From contig CADCIQ010000080.1 in assembly GCA_902801425.1 (NCBI GenBank), positions 1-32,524 of the forward strand: a DNA stretch of 32,524 bases, written 5' to 3'. The notes beneath the pieces were generated by a model that was not told the origin of the DNA, did no database searches, and worked only from the letters and a program-made list of their open reading frames with translations. A program made the position numbers and the translations under genes. The stretch comes from an uncultured Bacteroidales bacterium (GTDB lineage: Bacteria; Bacteroidota; Bacteroidia; Bacteroidales; Bacteroidaceae). Shown here piece after piece: positions 1-8,119 of this stretch (positions are counted from its first letter, which is position 1; each line of letters begins with the position of its first letter).

Positions 1-112
1 CTTCTCTCATTCTCAAATTCTTGATAAAAACAGGGCTTGTCCAGCATAAATCTTTTGATATTATGCAAGATATAGTTGTTTAGCGGACAGTAATAATTTC
101 ATTTACCTTCCT

Positions 113-200
113 CCGCTTTAATACCGTTGCTAATCCGTTGCTAATCCGTTCTGCCTTCGCTCTGCCTTCGTTCTGCCTTCGCTATGGGCTCGCTCTCCCG
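113..200. repeat. Array of eight 11-base units
   Basis: Eight units of exactly 11 bases start at 113, 124, 135, 146, 157, 168, 179 and 190. Each begins with a YCGYT motif (ccgct, ccgtt three times, tcgct, tcgtt, tcgct, tcgct), while the remaining six bases change from gctaat to ctgcct to ctcccg. The reverse complement of the motif, ARCGR, resembles the ACGGA core of the other 11-base arrays at 15247-15362 and 16358-16514. No open reading frame explains it. Confidence 0.8.
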
Positions 201-245
201 ATTGGAATTAGAACAGACCAGAAACGGATTTGGTACAGTATTATA

Positions 246-265
246 ACGTGAGCTCGACGAATTAT
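246..265 (+). repeat. Single end of AACGT-type MITE-like element
   Basis: AACGTGAGCTCGACGAATT matches the terminal sequence of the elements at 8224-8334 and 25726-25940. Only one end is evident here; no inverted partner is seen nearby, so this is probably a solo end or a decayed copy. Confidence 0.6.
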
Positions 266-294
266 CAGCTAAACAGATTTGTTGCTAATTTAAT

Positions 295-467
295 AAAGTG
301 TCATGTTTTGCTAAATAAAGCCATATCGGAATGTGACAATATGAGTGATTTTGTAGCCGAAAAAAATTCTTCTAACTCCTAACATTTTTCTTCTTATGAT
401 GAAATCATGGTTTCTTGCAGCATCGGTGCTGCTGATCTCTTCAATGCAAGCTTTTGTAGGTCAGTAA
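295..467 (+). pseudogene. Duplicate of the GH5 promoter, leader and signal peptide, without enzyme
   Basis: Bases 295-450 match 5120-5274, the promoter, 5' leader and signal-peptide region of the GH5 gene, with about six substitutions and one single-base indel (about 95 percent identity by eye). Similarity stops abruptly at the end of the signal peptide. The reading frame from ATG 396 (second ATG 399) encodes a 23-residue peptide beginning MMKSWFLAASVLLISS and ending AFVGQ, then TAA at 465-467. What remains is a bare, still open signal peptide. It is either the relic of a duplicated secreted-enzyme gene or a copied promoter/secretion cassette. The promoter box TAATTTTG of the GH5 copy reads TGATTTTG here, so this copy may be weakened. 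Confidence 0.8.
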
Positions 468-596
468 ATTGCACGGCTGCCCGTGTAGGTATGTAGGATT
501 ATTGCGAAAAAGTTTTTCTGAGGAGGTTAATTATTAGTTTTTTTTCTTGTTTTTATTCTTTGTAATGGCTTATTGCTCAAAAAGTGTAAAAAAAGT

Positions 597-627
597 TTGG
601 CGGTTTTATCATTTATTTGTATCTTTG
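597..627 (+). promoter_or_regulatory. Strong Bacteroidota-type promoter
   Basis: TTTG at 597-600, a 19-base gap and TATCTTTG at 620-627 match the Bacteroidota housekeeping promoter (-33 TTTG, -7 TAnnTTTG). Transcription should begin near 634, about 247 bases before the next gene at 881. The leader is therefore unusually long, or a separate small RNA is made here. Confidence 0.75.
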
Positions 628-633
628 CAACAG

Positions 634-870
634 TCATCCTCAGTTAAAGCAGAGACGATGGTCTGAAGCGGATTGTGGGAGACACTTATTTCTCGAAAAG
701 CGTTATCTAATACTTGGCTTTTGACTCTTGGTAATCTGGCAATTACAAACGATTTGCGAAAAACAAGCACAGCACCTTAGAGAATGGAACAAGTGGCGGA
801 TTGACTCCTACGCTTTCTTTGTATAATACCTAAACACAAGATTTGCCTGCCTTGGGAGGTCGTGGGCAAG
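634..870 (+). ncRNA. Candidate small RNA or long structured 5' leader
   Basis: This transcribed but non-coding stretch follows a strong promoter. Small hairpins are visible: AGAC-gatg-GTCT near 650-664, GTAAT-ctggca-ATTAC near 731-746, and CCTTG...CAAGG just before the next gene (about 849-872). I could not match it to 6S RNA, tmRNA, RNase P or SRP RNA. It may simply be the leader of the DUF4421 gene. Confidence 0.3.
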
Positions 871-880
871 GATTAGGATT

Positions 881-2089
881 ATGGTAGGAAGAATTATTAT
901 TGGCTGCCTGCTATTTTCTTTGAATGTAGCTGGCCAGGAACAGAATACCGTGGATAGCGTTTGCCATCAGGATAGTACCCATACATTGATGGCAAGGCTT
1001 CGTCAGGTGCAGAATATTCTGGATACCAGAGCTAAGGCAAAGGTTGATCCTGCCTATATAGAGGTTCCTGACAAGCCCTGGAGGGTGATTCTGCGCTATA
1101 AGGAGAATGTGGTTGATGTTGACTACAACCAAAGTCTTGATTTCCCGGAAACTAACGAGCATTCCGATGTCAGGCTATGCTTCGAACCACCATTGGCAGC
1201 TTCCGTAGGTGTGTGGGTTGGCTATCGTGGCTTAGGATTTTCCATTTCCCAGTCGCTTGCCAGAAATGCCGGACGCTATTACTCCATAAGTTCCACAGGA
1301 GCAAAATATGGATTCAACTTCCGGTTAAGGCGATTCAACACGGGAGAGGCACGATTCCAGGCAACGGATTACAAGGACGGGAAACTGAATGGAGTGCCAT
1401 ACGATACAGTAGCCAACATGCTATCCCCCGTATGGATTCGTTCTGTCTATGTTAATGGTTATTATGTTTTCAACGGTCGTCACTATTCACAGGCAGCCGC
1501 CTATAATCAGTCGGTCATTCAACGTCGCTCTGCCGGTTCGTTCCTTTTAGGACTCACGTGGTATCAGTCTTCGTTCGACTATTCGAATATCAGCAATTTC
1601 CTTTACATGATTATTAGCGATGGTATAAGTCGTATTAAAGTACATCAGGCAAATCTCGGTGTCGGCTACGGTTACAACTGGGTTCCGTTGCGTGGTCTCG
1701 TTGTCAATGCTATGGCAATGCCAACTCTGAGTGTCTATAACCGTGTAAAGGTATATAGGTATAATTTTAACTATAGTATTGCTGATAAAGAGCCTATTGA
1801 TGACTATGGAGAATGGAACAGGCAGACGAAGACCTGGGCAAATGGAAAGAGCCGTAAACCAATATTGATGTACGATAACTTTGATCTTGATTATTGGGAT
1901 GGAGGCAATGAGACTGCTTATAGTGCTTTCCAACTGAACCTTGACCTGCGTCTGGGTATTGCCTATAACTGGAAGAACTATTTCGTAGGCATTCAAGCGC
2001 AGTACAACAATTTCATCTATAAGAAGGATATGACCAAGGTCAATCTCTATGATGCTTATGCCCGAATGTCATTTGGGGTGAGGCTGTAG
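881..2089 (+). CDS. DUF4421 family outer-membrane-like protein
   Basis: This 402-residue protein has an N-terminal signal peptide (hydrophobic IIIGCLLFSLNVAGQ, residues 5-19). The aromatic, alternating, glycine-containing strands resemble an outer-membrane beta-barrel. I recognise DUF4421, a family confined to Bacteroidota, from the segments YIEVPDKPWRVILRYK (59-74), FEPPLAASVGVWVGYRGLGF (101-120) and AKYGFNFRLRRF (141-152). The chain ends in RMSFGVRL, typical of a terminal barrel strand. The family's biochemical role is not established. The ATG at 881 is the only start upstream of the hydrophobic core, and no clear Shine-Dalgarno is present, as is usual in this phylum. It is transcribed alone from the promoter at 597-627 and is followed by a palindrome of 7-base units at 2094-2275. 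Confidence 0.75.
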   Translation: MVGRIIIGCLLFSLNVAGQEQNTVDSVCHQDSTHTLMARLRQVQNILDTRAKAKVDPAYIEVPDKPWRVILRYKENVVDVDYNQSLDFPETNEHSDVRLCFEPPLAASVGVWVGYRGLGFSISQSLARNAGRYYSISSTGAKYGFNFRLRRFNTGEARFQATDYKDGKLNGVPYDTVANMLSPVWIRSVYVNGYYVFNGRHYSQAAAYNQSVIQRRSAGSFLLGLTWYQSSFDYSNISNFLYMIISDGISRIKVHQANLGVGYGYNWVPLRGLVVNAMAMPTLSVYNRVKVYRYNFNYSIADKEPIDDYGEWNRQTKTWANGKSRKPILMYDNFDLDYWDGGNETAYSAFQLNLDLRLGIAYNWKNYFVGIQAQYNNFIYKKDMTKVNLYDAYARMSFGVRL

Positions 2090-2093
2090 AAGT

Positions 2094-2275
2094 TCATAGT
2101 TCATAATTCATAGTGCATAGTTAGTTTTTTACTATTTTACTATTTACTAATTACTATTTATGTACTATTTCTTATCGCGATAGGCATTGACTATTTGTGA
2201 TTGGCGAAAATAGTAAATCAAACAAATAGTAAATAAATAGTAATTAGTAAATAGTTAAATAGTAAATGTAGAAAC
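2094..2275. repeat. Palindrome made of 7-base (TACTATT-like) units
   Basis: The left arm repeats TACTATT-like units at 7-8 base steps with one 11-base step; the right arm carries the complementary AATAGTA units with mirrored steps. A preceding run, agttcat-agttcat-aattcat-agtgcat, is also a 7-base tandem. The loop (about 2170-2210, containing TCGCGATAGGCATT and ACTATTTGTGATTG) is conserved in the palindrome at 8120-8372. It could form a long hairpin after the DUF4421 gene and may act in termination, but it lacks a compact GC stem with a U tract. Confidence 0.75.
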
Positions 2276-2309
2276 CTGGGTAATTCGTAATTAATTCCAA
2301 GATAAGCCA

Positions 2310-4967
2310 ATGAAAAAGAAATTACTGATACTTGCACTTGTACTTTGTGTGTGCTCAATACCGCTCATGGCAATCGTTAGTGGGCGATCATTGACGAGTA
2401 CACTAAGGGAGCTATGTGCAGAATTGCAGACGGCATACTTGCAACGCACAGAGGCACAGCAACGCTTCAATGATGATTATAATCGTCAGCATCAGAGGAT
2501 GATAGATGTCATCACGAAGTCAAACGAGCTTTCAATCTTGCTCTATACGCAGGAACAGAATATGACGTTTAATCTTGCATACGCCTTGAAAAGGGTTTCG
2601 AGCGATTACAAGGATTTTAGCAAGGACAGACGGCCATACGACTATATCGTGAACAGCCTAGACTATGAGATAGACCGTAATGCCCGACTTATTGAGGCTC
2701 TTCGCCGACTGCCTCCTATGATAAAGGAGATAGAAGCAGAGATATTGCCTGATAGTCTGCTCTATCGTAATGACTCGCTTGATCTGCACATGTCTGATTC
2801 TGCTTCCTCATTGGAGAAAGAGGTGATAAGGATTGCAATCAAGGACACATTGTCTTCACCCTTTGTGCTTGACAAGGCAGGAATTGCTTTCAGAGACTCC
2901 TGCATCCGCTATGCTTCCGAACTCCTGAAGATGCACGCAGAAAACCGTGCCACCGTGGTAGATGATAGTACGCATTATCAGGAGGCGTATCTGCGACTGA
3001 AGGAGACATACGACTATGCGGAGAAACGCTATCGTGACCTTGAGAGGTATATCTTTGTAGAAGGACAGACTCCTTTCCTTGACATTCTGGCTAATCCGCA
3101 GTACTTTTGGGACAAGACAAAGGTGGATTTGAAGGGACAGTATAGTCTGAAGGAACTGAGCCGGAGCTTGGATGAGGATGATCCGTCGGAAGGTGATGAT
3201 GCTACTTTTCTTCAGAATCTGTCGAGTAAGGCAGAGAACAGTCTGTTGGTAATCCTCTGTTGCTTTGAGCTTTTGGCATTGGCATTCTTCTGGGGAGTAA
3301 TGTTACTGGTTCTATGGCTTGTTTGGCGCTATACAAGGGTTAAGCGCTATGTGCCACGGACGAAATTGGCAATTCTCTCTATATTGATTGGCACGATATT
3401 CTACTTCGTCATCTTCGGCTTCACTATATATGGTGACGAATATGTTGATCTGGGAGTAAAGCATATCAACACCTTCCTGTGGTTGCTCATCGCTATCTCT
3501 GGCTCTTTGTTGTTGCGTGTGAATCCCGATCAGTTCCGACAGGGCTTCCAACTCTATTCTGCTACATTTCTGATAGTCATAGTCATTATTGCGTGTCGAG
3601 TAACATTCATCCCTGACAAGATGATGGTGCTCCTCTTCCCGCCAATCCTGCTTTTGATAGTTGTGCGTCAGTTATTCCTATGTATAAAGGTAGGTGGCGC
3701 AGCTACATCTATTGACCGTAATCTTGGCTGGGTATCTCTTGCGGTCTATTCCGTTGCCTTGATATTCTCATTCATAGGCTACACCTTTGTCGCCTTGCTT
3801 ATTTTGGTGGGATGGTATTTCCTGTTGGCTGCATGGCTTACCCTGGTATGTATCTCGGATTTGCTTAACAGGTTCAAACAGCGTTGGCTGGACAAGCGTG
3901 TGGATGCTATGCGAAAGCGCATCACATACGTTTCGGGCGAAGAGCGCGAGGCTCTGTTGTTTGGCGTTACTTGGTTCTATGACCTAATAAATCAGGTGGC
4001 GATACCAACGATCGTGCTTCTCTCTTTGCCGCTTTGCGTACGTTTGTCATTGGGAATCTTCGACTTCGACGACCTGTTCGTTAAGTACTATGAGAATCCT
4101 TTCGTGCTTCTCGTTGATAAGGGTGGAGTAGAGACGCTGAAGATTTCGGGCAAGAGTATCGTGTATCTTATGATACTATATTATATAATGAGTTATTTCA
4201 GTCGTGCCGTTCATGTAATCTGGCAGTATGCCCGTTACATAGCTTTCATGCGCAGGTACAACCGTACCACCATTCGTCCTAATGAGATAAACCTTTCCCT
4301 GGGTAACAGTATCATAAGCGTGATTATCTGGATGTCATTCGCCATGGTGCTCATCTATGTATGGAAGATTCCGACAGGTTCGCTCGGTTTGGTGGCAGGA
4401 GGTTTGTCAGCAGGTATCGGTCTTTCGCTGAAGGATGTCATAAACAACTTCATCTATGGCATACAGTTGATGGGCGGTCGTCTGCGTGTGGGCGATTGGA
4501 TAGAATGTGACGGTGTTCGTGGTAAGGTGACATCAATCAATTACCAATGCGTTCAGGCAGAGACGATTGAAGGTACTGAAATGTCGTTCCTCAATTCTTC
4601 GCTCTTTGGAAAGAACTTCAACAACCTCACTCGCAACAATTCGTATGAGCTTACCACGATAATTGTGGGTGTGGCATACGGCACGGAGGTAAAGCATGTG
4701 CGTGAGGTGTTGGTAGAGGCTATGCAGAAGATGCGCACTAAGGATCAGTATGGTCGTGAGATCGTGGATCCTAAGCGTGGTGTCTATGTTGTGGTAAGCA
4801 ATATGAGCGATAGTGCGGTGGATATTGCCGTTAAGCAATATGTGCTTGTTGCGGAGAGAATTGGCTATGTTGATCGTGCCAAGGAAGTGATTTATGAAGC
4901 ACTTAATGCTGCTGGTATCGTCATGGCATTCCCACAATGCGATGTGCACTTGATTCGTGAAAATTAA
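2310..4967 (+). CDS. MscS-family mechanosensitive ion channel, large form
   Basis: This 885-residue inner-membrane channel probably opens under membrane tension during hypo-osmotic shock. It starts with a signal peptide (1-22), followed by a helical, charged periplasmic region (about 25-300) likely to be coiled coil. Several membrane segments run from about 310 to 700. The MscS pore helix is clear near 690-720: GSLGLVAGGLSAGIGLSL then KDVINNFIYGIQLM, with the Gly/Ala packing pattern of the family. The beta domain follows (RVGDWIECDGVRGKVTSIN, then FLNSSLFGKNFNNLTR) with a cytosolic alpha/beta tail to 885. Its size and extra N-terminal segments resemble the MscK/MscM type rather than the small 286-residue MscS. 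It has its own flanking palindromes and no evident operon partner; I could not find a convincing promoter just upstream. Confidence 0.92.
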   Translation: MKKKLLILALVLCVCSIPLMAIVSGRSLTSTLRELCAELQTAYLQRTEAQQRFNDDYNRQHQRMIDVITKSNELSILLYTQEQNMTFNLAYALKRVSSDYKDFSKDRRPYDYIVNSLDYEIDRNARLIEALRRLPPMIKEIEAEILPDSLLYRNDSLDLHMSDSASSLEKEVIRIAIKDTLSSPFVLDKAGIAFRDSCIRYASELLKMHAENRATVVDDSTHYQEAYLRLKETYDYAEKRYRDLERYIFVEGQTPFLDILANPQYFWDKTKVDLKGQYSLKELSRSLDEDDPSEGDDATFLQNLSSKAENSLLVILCCFELLALAFFWGVMLLVLWLVWRYTRVKRYVPRTKLAILSILIGTIFYFVIFGFTIYGDEYVDLGVKHINTFLWLLIAISGSLLLRVNPDQFRQGFQLYSATFLIVIVIIACRVTFIPDKMMVLLFPPILLLIVVRQLFLCIKVGGAATSIDRNLGWVSLAVYSVALIFSFIGYTFVALLILVGWYFLLAAWLTLVCISDLLNRFKQRWLDKRVDAMRKRITYVSGEEREALLFGVTWFYDLINQVAIPTIVLLSLPLCVRLSLGIFDFDDLFVKYYENPFVLLVDKGGVETLKISGKSIVYLMILYYIMSYFSRAVHVIWQYARYIAFMRRYNRTTIRPNEINLSLGNSIISVIIWMSFAMVLIYVWKIPTGSLGLVAGGLSAGIGLSLKDVINNFIYGIQLMGGRLRVGDWIECDGVRGKVTSINYQCVQAETIEGTEMSFLNSSLFGKNFNNLTRNNSYELTTIIVGVAYGTEVKHVREVLVEAMQKMRTKDQYGREIVDPKRGVYVVVSNMSDSAVDIAVKQYVLVAERIGYVDRAKEVIYEALNAAGIVMAFPQCDVHLIREN

Positions 4968-5112
4968 AAAGTAAAAAGTAAAAAATAAAAAGTATGGTTA
5001 CCTTGTATAGCGAAAGGCTGTCGGGAAAATACAAACCATACTTTTTACTTTTAAATTTTTAATTTATACTTTTACTAATCATACTTTTTACTTTTTACTT
5101 TTTACTTTTTCC
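4965..5112. repeat. Palindrome of AAAAAGTA units with ATAGCGAAA loop core
   Basis: The left arm is a series of AAAAAGTA-like units in 7-base steps; the right arm (5038-5108) is TACTTTT units. The loop at 4996-5037 reads gttac, then tatagcgaaaggctgtc, then atacaaacc, and is shared with the palindromes at 7386-7496 and, more loosely, 31216-31337 and 27612-27776. It lies between the channel gene stop and the GH5 promoter. Confidence 0.75.
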
Positions 5113-5119
5113 TTTCTTC

Positions 5120-5219
5120 AAAGTGTCATGTTTTGCTAAATAAAGTCATAGTGGAATGTGACAATATGAGTAATTTTGTAGCCGAAAAAATTCTTCTAAC
5201 TCCTAACATTTTTCTTCTT
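5120..5219 (+). promoter_or_regulatory. GH5 promoter and leader, duplicated at 295-395
   Basis: TAATTTTG at 5171-5178 fits the Bacteroidota -7 box, but no TTTG lies at the expected distance upstream; the nearest is about 35 bases away. Expression may therefore need an activator or another sigma factor. The entire segment is preserved in the copy at 295-395, including leader bases with no coding role. Confidence 0.5.
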
Positions 5220-6557
5220 ATGATGAAATCATGGTTTCTCACAGCATCGGTGCTGCTGATCTCTTCAATGCAAGTGTTGGCTCAGGAATTTGAGTCGGCT
5301 ACCTCTGCCGTTAAAAATATGCGTGTCGGGTGGAATCTCGGCAATACCCTTGATGCCAATTCTGGTTCAACGACTAATATGTGGATTGAGAAATGGTCGC
5401 AACGTAAGACTTCTGACTACGAGACGGCATGGGGACAGCCTGTTACTACCGAGGCTTTAATCAAGATGTTCAAGGAAGCGGGCTTCAATGCTATCCGTGT
5501 TCCTGTGACTTGGTATCCTCACATGGGTGTTCTGGTTAATGACCTCAACTGGGATCTCTCTGCATGGGCCCCTACTCAGGTTGATGCTGCATGGATGGCT
5601 CGTGTAAAGGAGATTGTGGACTATGTGGTTAATAACGGAATGTACTGTATCATAAACGTGCATCATGATACTGGCGACGCTACGACTGCATGGATGCGTG
5701 CCTCTACTGATAACTATAATAAATATAAGGACATATACGAGAATCTTTGGACGCAGATAGCAACGACATTCAAGGATTATGACGAACATCTGTTGTTTGA
5801 GGGGTATAATGAAATGCTTGACACATACGGCTCTTGGTGCTTTGCTTCATTTGCTGCTCCCGGACAGTATAATGCCACTTCGGCTGCTGATTCATACAAG
5901 GCTATCAATAAGTATGCACAGTCGTTTGTGAATGCCGTGCGTGCTACAGGTGGAAACAACTCAAGCCGTAACCTTATTGTAAACTCTTACTGCGCCAGCA
6001 ATGGTTCCGGCAACTGGAATCAGCATCTTTTAGAGCCTCTGAATAATCTTGAATATCCTACGGATGAGGCAAAGAACCATATCATTTTCCAGGTTCACTA
6101 TTATCCAAGTATCAAGGATCTCTCATGGGCAAAGACAGAATGTAATGCTATGCTGAAATCTATCAAGGAGATACTTCAGTCAAAGGCTCCTGTCATTTTC
6201 GGAGAGTGGGGTAGTGCTAATGATGCTGTGGCTAACACGGATGATTACAATACATCGTATAAGCAGAACAAGGTTGATTTTGCGAAGTTTTTCGTTGAGA
6301 AATGTAAGGAGGCTGGTATTGCTACGTTCTACTGGATGGGACTTTCCGATGAAAAAGACCGTTCTGACCTGAAATGGACTATGCCTGACCTCAAGGATGC
6401 TATCATCAATGGCTACTATGGCAATGCCGGATATACTTCTATCGAAAATGTTTCAGTCGCATCTCAGGCAAAGCCTCGTAAGCAGATTGAGAATGGTAAG
6501 GTTGTCATTGTCAAGGGCGAAAATAAATACACGGTAGCAGGAACTCGCTTGAAATAG
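5220..6557 (+). CDS. Secreted GH5-family endoglucanase (cellulase-like)
   Basis: This is a glycoside hydrolase family 5 retaining beta-glycanase, most like subfamily 4 cellulases/xyloglucanases, cleaving beta-1,4-glucan-type polysaccharides outside the cytoplasm. From ATG 5220 it is 445 residues (ATG 5223 is also possible). The longer frame from 5133 would put extra residues before a complete signal peptide and would run through the promoter. The signal peptide is MMKSWFLTASVLLISSMQ, cut after LAQ. Family motifs in order are GWNLGNTLDA, IRVPVTW, INVHHD (His-His about 148-149), LLFEGYNEM with the acid/base Glu about 198, FQVHYYPS and VIFGEWGS with the nucleophile Glu about 329. The C-terminal tail (NGKVVIVKGENKYTVAG, then TRLK) resembles a shortened type IX secretion or Prevotella secreted-enzyme tail; this is inference. 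There is no carbohydrate-binding module. Confidence 0.93.
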   Translation: MMKSWFLTASVLLISSMQVLAQEFESATSAVKNMRVGWNLGNTLDANSGSTTNMWIEKWSQRKTSDYETAWGQPVTTEALIKMFKEAGFNAIRVPVTWYPHMGVLVNDLNWDLSAWAPTQVDAAWMARVKEIVDYVVNNGMYCIINVHHDTGDATTAWMRASTDNYNKYKDIYENLWTQIATTFKDYDEHLLFEGYNEMLDTYGSWCFASFAAPGQYNATSAADSYKAINKYAQSFVNAVRATGGNNSSRNLIVNSYCASNGSGNWNQHLLEPLNNLEYPTDEAKNHIIFQVHYYPSIKDLSWAKTECNAMLKSIKEILQSKAPVIFGEWGSANDAVANTDDYNTSYKQNKVDFAKFFVEKCKEAGIATFYWMGLSDEKDRSDLKWTMPDLKDAIINGYYGNAGYTSIENVSVASQAKPRKQIENGKVVIVKGENKYTVAGTRLK

Positions 6558-6570
6558 GATTTTGATAATA

Positions 6571-6701
6571 TAACGCAAAGGCGCTAAGACGCAAAGTTTT
6601 TATATTTGAACACAGAAATCACGAAAAGAACGAAAACTTTCGTTTATTCTGTGTATTCCGTGTTCAAAAAAAACTCTGCGTCTTAGCGTCTCTGCGTTTA
6701 T
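6571..6701. repeat. Two-part inverted repeat after the GH5 gene
   Basis: The outer arms 6571-6597 and 6674-6700 pair (gcgctaagacgcaaag with ctctgcgtcttagcgt). The inner arms 6605-6634 and 6638-6667 pair (ttgaacacagaaatcacg with the complementary run ending gtgttcaa). The arms read as loosely repeated acgcaaag / aacacag words, a type found in many bacterial genomes. It may fold into a long hairpin behind the GH5 gene. Confidence 0.8.
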
Positions 6702-6720
6702 ATTTCCCCCCGAAAAAAAT

Positions 6721-6762
6721 GTGACAAATGCGTGACGGAAAAGGGTGTCACATACTCGTCAC
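6721..6762. promoter_or_regulatory. Symmetric double operator GTGAC/GTCAC
   Basis: GTGAC occurs at 6721 and 6732, and GTCAC at 6747 and 6758. Both direct pairs are spaced 11 bases (one helical turn), and both inverted pairs share one centre at 6741.5. This perfect nested dyad lies about 33 bases upstream of the -7 box TAATTTTG (6795-6802), in front of a sigma-factor gene. It is the layout expected for a dimer-of-dimers regulator; the regulator is unknown. Confidence 0.6.
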
Positions 6763-6794
6763 GCTATCCAGAGGCATATTTGGGGGAAAAGCAG

Positions 6795-6803
6795 TAATTT
6801 TGC
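6795..6803 (+). promoter_or_regulatory. Likely -7 box for the sigma-factor gene
   Basis: TAATTTTGC matches the Bacteroidota -7 consensus TAnnTTTG and is followed by an approximately 75-base leader. No good TTTG lies 19-20 bases upstream, which is consistent with activator dependence through the adjacent GTGAC/GTCAC dyad. Confidence 0.5.
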
Positions 6804-6883
6804 ACTTGTCAATGAAATTTTTTTCTGATTTCTTGTAATAAATAGTAATGACCGAGCGTCAAATAATTAAAACAAGTACGACG

Positions 6884-7357
6884 ATGGAAAGTATCGAAAA
6901 GGAATTTGCGCAATTGGTGCGCGAGCAGAAGAGCACTATCTACACTGTGTGCTACATGTTCTCTAATGACGAGGAAGAGGTAAACGATCTCTTTCAGGAG
7001 GCTCTTGTAAACCTCTGGAAGGGCTATGAGTCATTCCGTCATGAGAGTAAGGTGAATACATGGGTGTATCGAGTGACGCTCAACTCCTGTCTCTCTGCCG
7101 AACGCAAGAAAAAGCGTCGCATACAGGCGGTTCCGCTTACTATGGATGTCAATTTCTATGAGGATAGTGACGCTGATGCCAGACAGGTTCGACAACTCCA
7201 TGAACGTATTCAGAAGCTCGGAATGGTGGATAGGGCTATCGTGCTGATGTGGCTTGAGAATATGTCGTATGACGAGATTGCAGCCGTCATGGGTATCACT
7301 CCAAAGAATGTCGGCGTGAAGCTATTTAGGATTAAGCAACAGTTGATGAAGGGGTAA
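6884..7357 (+). CDS. ECF-type RNA polymerase sigma factor
   Basis: This sigma-70 family factor of the extracytoplasmic-function group redirects RNA polymerase to a small regulon. From ATG 6884 it is 157 residues; an in-frame ATG at 6848 would add 12 residues that do not look like the family. Region 2 includes VCYMFSNDEEEVNDLFQEAL and the aromatic WKGYESF segment; region 4 includes RAIVLMWLENMSYDEIAA and a helix-turn-helix (VMGITPKNVGVKLFRIKQQL). There is no FecR/DUF4974 anti-sigma next to it, unlike the minus-strand cluster at 13970. The following small membrane protein (7533) is the natural candidate partner. Transcription probably depends on the dyad at 6721-6762. Confidence 0.92.
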   Translation: MESIEKEFAQLVREQKSTIYTVCYMFSNDEEEVNDLFQEALVNLWKGYESFRHESKVNTWVYRVTLNSCLSAERKKKRRIQAVPLTMDVNFYEDSDADARQVRQLHERIQKLGMVDRAIVLMWLENMSYDEIAAVMGITPKNVGVKLFRIKQQLMKG

Positions 7358-7385
7358 GACCTGCCCCATCCCTCGGTTGAAAATT

Positions 7386-7496
7386 AAAAAGTAAAAAATA
7401 AGAAGTAAAAAGTATGATTACCATATGCAGCGAAAAAGCTGTCGGTGAAGTACAAACCATACTTTTTAATTTTTCCTTTTTACTTTGTACTTTTCT
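7386..7496. repeat. Palindrome of AAAAAGTA units, second copy
   Basis: The left arm is AAAAAGTA/AAAAATA units; the right arm (7459-7496) is TACTTTT units. The loop 7417-7458 (attac, then gcagcgaaaaagctgtcgg, then gtacaaacc) clearly matches the loop at 4996-5037, although the arms are less conserved. It lies between the sigma factor and its presumed membrane partner and would form a hairpin inside a shared transcript. Confidence 0.75.
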
Positions 7497-7532
7497 CGTA
7501 GTGGGCCTAACTAATTTATTACAAAAGGAAAT

Positions 7533-8111
7533 ATGGAAGAATTGAATTTGGACGAGATGCGCTCTCAGATAGCCATTTTAAAGGATAAAGTTGACAAACA
7601 AGATATTGTCAATGATAAGCTTATGCACAGGGTGATCAACACTCGGACTAACGATATTAAGCGTAAGATGTGGGTTGCCGTTGTTTGCGGACTCTTTACC
7701 ATTGCAATTTCACCTTGGGCATTCCACCATAATCTTGGGTTATCGTGGTTGTTCGTTATCGTTACGGATATATTTATGGTATATTGCATGTCGATGGAGT
7801 TCTATTATAAGAGAATGATATCCGACAGGGCATTGATGAATGCGAGTGTCTTAGAGGTTGCTCAGCGTATGTCGCATTTCAAGACTTGCTATAAGCGTTA
7901 TACATTAATCAACATATTTGTCCTTTTGCCAATCTGGGTGATATGGCTTTTAGTTGAAGTGTATTTCCATTTCTCTGACAATATGGAGGCTTTCTGGTCG
8001 TATGCCATAGGTCTCGGTGTTGGAATCGTCATAGGCGGTATAGTGGGCTTGCGTCTGTTCTTCCGTATTATCGACAATGCCAATCAGGTTATCAAGGAGA
8101 TAAACGAATAG
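7533..8111 (+). CDS. Small membrane protein, presumed sigma-factor partner
   Basis: This 192-residue protein has a charged helical N-terminus (MEELNLDEMRSQIAILKDKV, about 1-40, coiled-coil-like) and four likely membrane segments: about 48-66, 68-88, 124-143 and 153-176. No enzymatic motif is visible. Similar short proteins with an N-terminal MEELN...QI.ILKDK.DKQ stretch and paired transmembrane segments follow ECF sigma genes in other Bacteroidota. I therefore infer a membrane-bound regulator, possibly an anti-sigma factor, of the protein encoded at 6884. This is from gene order and layout, not from a recognised domain. The gene lies 175 bases downstream of the sigma gene with a palindrome between them, so co-transcription is likely but not certain. 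Confidence 0.65.
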   Translation: MEELNLDEMRSQIAILKDKVDKQDIVNDKLMHRVINTRTNDIKRKMWVAVVCGLFTIAISPWAFHHNLGLSWLFVIVTDIFMVYCMSMEFYYKRMISDRALMNASVLEVAQRMSHFKTCYKRYTLINIFVLLPIWVIWLLVEVYFHFSDNMEAFWSYAIGLGVGIVIGGIVGLRLFFRIIDNANQVIKEINE

Positions 8112-8119
8112 ACAAGAGG

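Noticed and set aside
113-200. CRISPR-like array
   Set aside because: Units are 11 bases without spacers, and no cas genes are present.
634-870. 6S RNA, tmRNA, RNase P or SRP RNA
   Set aside because: No diagnostic conserved segments or end pairing could be recognised.
2094-2275. Intrinsic terminator
   Set aside because: The arms are long, AT-rich and built of repeats; there is no compact GC stem followed by a U tract, so it is listed as a repeat.
5133-5219. Earlier start of the GH5 gene
   Set aside because: It would place about 29 residues before a complete signal peptide and run through the promoter and leader, which are also conserved in the enzyme-less copy at 295.
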